Below are positions 5,757 through 7,177 of a DNA stretch of 7,177 nucleotides, one piece after another. The stretch is from contig CANBFZ010000088.1 of NCBI GenBank assembly GCA_947367725.1, positions 1 to 7,177 on the forward strand, in the 5' to 3' direction. The first letter of the stretch is position 1, and every line of letters starts with the position of its first letter. The stretch is from an uncultured Eubacterium sp. (GTDB taxonomy: Bacteria; Bacillota; Clostridia; Peptostreptococcales; Anaerovoracaceae). Both the position numbers and the translations under genes were made by a program. Under the pieces are notes generated by a model. The model saw nothing but the letters and a program-made list of their open reading frames with translations, was not told the DNA's origin and ran no database searches.

Positions 5757-6533
5757 TTATCTATCTGCCAGGGCAGGGAATGTGGCTCTGGCATGCTGCA
5801 CTTCAGCCATATCAATGTCACTCCACAGCACACAAGGGCCTTCTTCTGCTTCTGCTGCAATCTCTCCCATAGGACTTACCGTCATGCTATGTCCCGCATA
5901 AAGGTTTCCGCACTGGGTTCCCGCACAGTTGCAGGAAACCAGCCAGCACTGATTTTCTACCGCTCTCACCTGATTGAAAAGCCTCCAGTGTGCCAGGCGT
6001 GCTTTAGGCCACGCCGATACAATCAGATATAGTTCCGCACCTTTATCGACCATTTCACGGTACTGCTCAGGAAATCGCAGGTCGTAGCAAGTACTGAATC
6101 CGATTCTGCCAAATTCAGTATCCACAACCACAGTACCCTCACCCTTTGTAAGGATTTGCTGTTCCTTAGACTCGAAGCCGAACAAATGCTTCTTATGATA
6201 AGTGGTTTTCAGCTTCCCGTCTTTCCCAATGAAGAGCAGGGTATTGTATAGCTTTCCGCCGACTTTTTCCACGATACTGCCGCCGCAAATCATGCACCCC
6301 AGTTTTTCCGCCCATGGTGACAGCAGCTGAAAGGTCTCTCCTTCTAACAGCTCTGCTTCCGCAGCATATCCGTCAAAATCAAAGAAACCGCAGCCCCAGA
6401 TTTCCGGCAACAAAATTAAATCCGGATTTTTCCCGCTGCTCTCAATCTCGCAGAGGATTTCTTCAACCTTCTGCAAGCGTTCTTTCTTTGTTAAGCCGTC
6501 TTCCACCGCCAGCTGTATTGTCGCTATCCTCAT
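5757..6533 (-). CDS. Carbon-nitrogen hydrolase, nitrilase superfamily (YafV/omega-amidase-like)
   Basis: A 258-residue cytosolic amidase-type enzyme that splits a carbon-nitrogen bond through a cysteine thioester. The catalytic residues are visible: Glu44 in LLPEIWG, Lys114 in YHKKHLF and Cys149 in STCYDLRFP. SAWP-x-x-R-x-x-HW followed by VRAVENQ (about 173-196) is typical of the branch with YafV and omega-amidases, which act on omega-amides of 2-oxo acids. The exact substrate cannot be read. The start at 6533 is chosen because AAGGAG (6545-6540) stands 6 bases before it. A GTG at 6536 lies only 3 bases from the site. The ribosome binding site overlaps the stop codon of the cupin gene, implying coupled translation. 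Third gene of the operon, between the cupin and the Pcp homologue, where amide hydrolysis would fit a short degradation route. Confidence 0.9.
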   Translation of the reverse strand: MRIATIQLAVEDGLTKKERLQKVEEILCEIESSGKNPDLILLPEIWGCGFFDFDGYAAEAELLEGETFQLLSPWAEKLGCMICGGSIVEKVGGKLYNTLLFIGKDGKLKTTYHKKHLFGFESKEQQILTKGEGTVVVDTEFGRIGFSTCYDLRFPEQYREMVDKGAELYLIVSAWPKARLAHWRLFNQVRAVENQCWLVSCNCAGTQCGNLYAGHSMTVSPMGEIAAEAEEGPCVLWSDIDMAEVQHARATFPALADR

Positions 6534-6544
6534 CACAGACTCCT

Positions 6545-6883
6545 TTATTTTGATTCATAATGTACTTCATAAGTCATACAGCCATTCTTTGAAGAGAATG
6601 GACCATGAGGCATATGGGGCGGACGTACTGCCGTCATACCCTCAGTATAAGTCTGCCCGTTGGCAGATAAATCCCCATAGATGATATATACTTCTTCCCA
6701 GCAATCGTGAGAAAGGGTGTTTGTCGATTCTACACCCGGTTCAAATTTAAGCAGTCTGGTAAATACCTTTGTCTGCGGGCACTCTGTAATAATCAGTTCT
6801 GTAATGCCTTCCGGATATCCTTCCGGTCTTCTCCACTGTCCGTTTACTTTCGGATCAAAAAATTCTAATTCCTTCTTTGCCAT
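6545..6883 (-). CDS. Small single-domain cupin protein
   Basis: A 112-residue protein with one cupin beta-barrel. The first cupin motif reads LSHDCWEEVYIIYGDL (about 57-72), with His59 and Glu63/Glu64 as likely metal ligands. The first His of the usual H-x-H pair is absent. The second motif is RPPHMPHGPF (about 87-96), with His90 or His93. EVHYESK ends the chain. Small cupins of this type can be isomerases, dioxygenases, lyases or sugar/acid-binding proteins, and nothing here picks one. The ATG at 6883 has AAGGAG 7 bases upstream. The in-frame TTG at 6889 is too close to the site and is rejected. It starts 17 bases after the DUF2848 stop and ends 11 bases before the hydrolase start, so it belongs to the same transcript. 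Confidence 0.85.
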   Translation of the reverse strand: MAKKELEFFDPKVNGQWRRPEGYPEGITELIITECPQTKVFTRLLKFEPGVESTNTLSHDCWEEVYIIYGDLSANGQTYTEGMTAVRPPHMPHGPFSSKNGCMTYEVHYESK

Positions 6884-6900
6884 AATCAAACTCCTTCTTA

Positions 6901-7177
6901 CTATTCTATGCAGTCAGGCAAAACTGCCACTTCATACGTGAAAGAAATACTGCGGTTAAGCTTTTCATCAGTCATAGTAATGCGCCACTTTGTTCCATAG
7001 GTGATTTCCCCGATGGTAGGAATTGTGCCGGAGTATAAAACTACATTCTCCTGATTTTCCGGTATGGCCTCACGCCCAAGCGCCAGCAGCTTTTCCGGCA
7101 TCAGAATTTCGGAAGCATATCCGTCCTGATAAATTCTATAACTTCCATCTTCTTCACCGACTTCGCACACCATGCGC
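6901..7177 (-). CDS. DUF2848 family protein, C-terminal part (cut by window edge)
   Basis: The last 91 codons or so of a gene whose 5' part lies beyond the right edge; the reading frame stays open to 7177. The ATG at 7173 is probably internal, since DUF2848 proteins are about 220 residues. The recognisable family pattern is an I/LYQ-x-G strand (YRIYQDG), a short MPEKLL helix, then VVLYSGTIPTIGEI, a polar strand (KWRITM), LNRSISFTY and a final EVAVLP. From memory, DUF2848 proteins end in the same order (GT-x-x-x-x-GG..., DP-x-LGR, Y-x-V-x-x-LP). The family has no firmly known reaction. A relation to the fumarylacetoacetate hydrolase fold has been suggested to me only by its general look. It is the first visible gene of the four-gene operon, 17 bases ahead of the cupin. 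Confidence 0.75.
   Translation of the reverse strand, partial: RMVCEVGEEDGSYRIYQDGYASEILMPEKLLALGREAIPENQENVVLYSGTIPTIGEITYGTKWRITMTDEKLNRSISFTYEVAVLPDCIE

Noticed and set aside
5007..6032. A 341-codon + strand open frame opposite pcp and the C-N hydrolase
   Set aside because: It lies antisense to two clearly recognised enzymes, has no family resemblance or ribosome binding site, and its composition (rich in His, Cys, Arg, Phe) is that of a shadow frame.

Overview
The window reads as a chromosomal segment of a Gram-positive anaerobe of the Clostridia type. The reasons are strong AAGGAG/GGAGG ribosome binding sites, consensus sigma-A style promoters, many U-tracted hairpin terminators, moderate GC judged by eye, and gene families typical of gut Bacillota. 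This taxonomic reading is an inference. No mobile element, CRISPR array, tRNA or rRNA was seen.

Layout. (1) Positions 40-1532, + strand: a two-gene queuosine-salvage unit. It holds a QueL-like radical SAM enzyme (queuine to preQ1) and an overlapping YhhQ/VUT-family precursor transporter. A terminator-like hairpin sits in the leader, 8 bases before the ribosome binding site. (2) 1581-2240, - strand: a FadR-subfamily GntR regulator that converges on yhhQ and shares its bidirectional terminator. (3) 2241-2575: a 335-base intergenic region. It has a perfect consensus promoter for the regulator, several palindromes, a strong + strand promoter with no gene behind it, and a bidirectional terminator. 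(4) 2576-4957, - strand: a CtpE/Exp7-like P-type cation ATPase with its own extended -10 promoter. (5) 5115-7177, - strand: a tight four-gene operon read from the right edge. Its order is DUF2848 protein (5' end outside the window), small cupin, nitrilase-superfamily hydrolase, and a pyroglutamyl-peptidase I homologue, ending in a long-stem terminator.

How the genes work together. The transporter plausibly supplies the 7-deazaguanine base that QueL trims to preQ1 for tRNA-guanine transglycosylase. The DUF2848-cupin-hydrolase-Pcp operon looks like a small catabolic pathway acting on an amide or lactam compound. Its substrate cannot be read from the sequence, and the Pcp homologue has changes around the pyroglutamate pocket. 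The GntR regulator may control the orphan + strand promoter beside it. That promoter makes either a small RNA of about 120 nucleotides or is the remnant of a lost target operon. The points most worth a second look are the CX4CX2C cluster motif and leader hairpin of the queL unit, the orphan promoter with alternating half-sites, and the uncharacterised four-gene operon.
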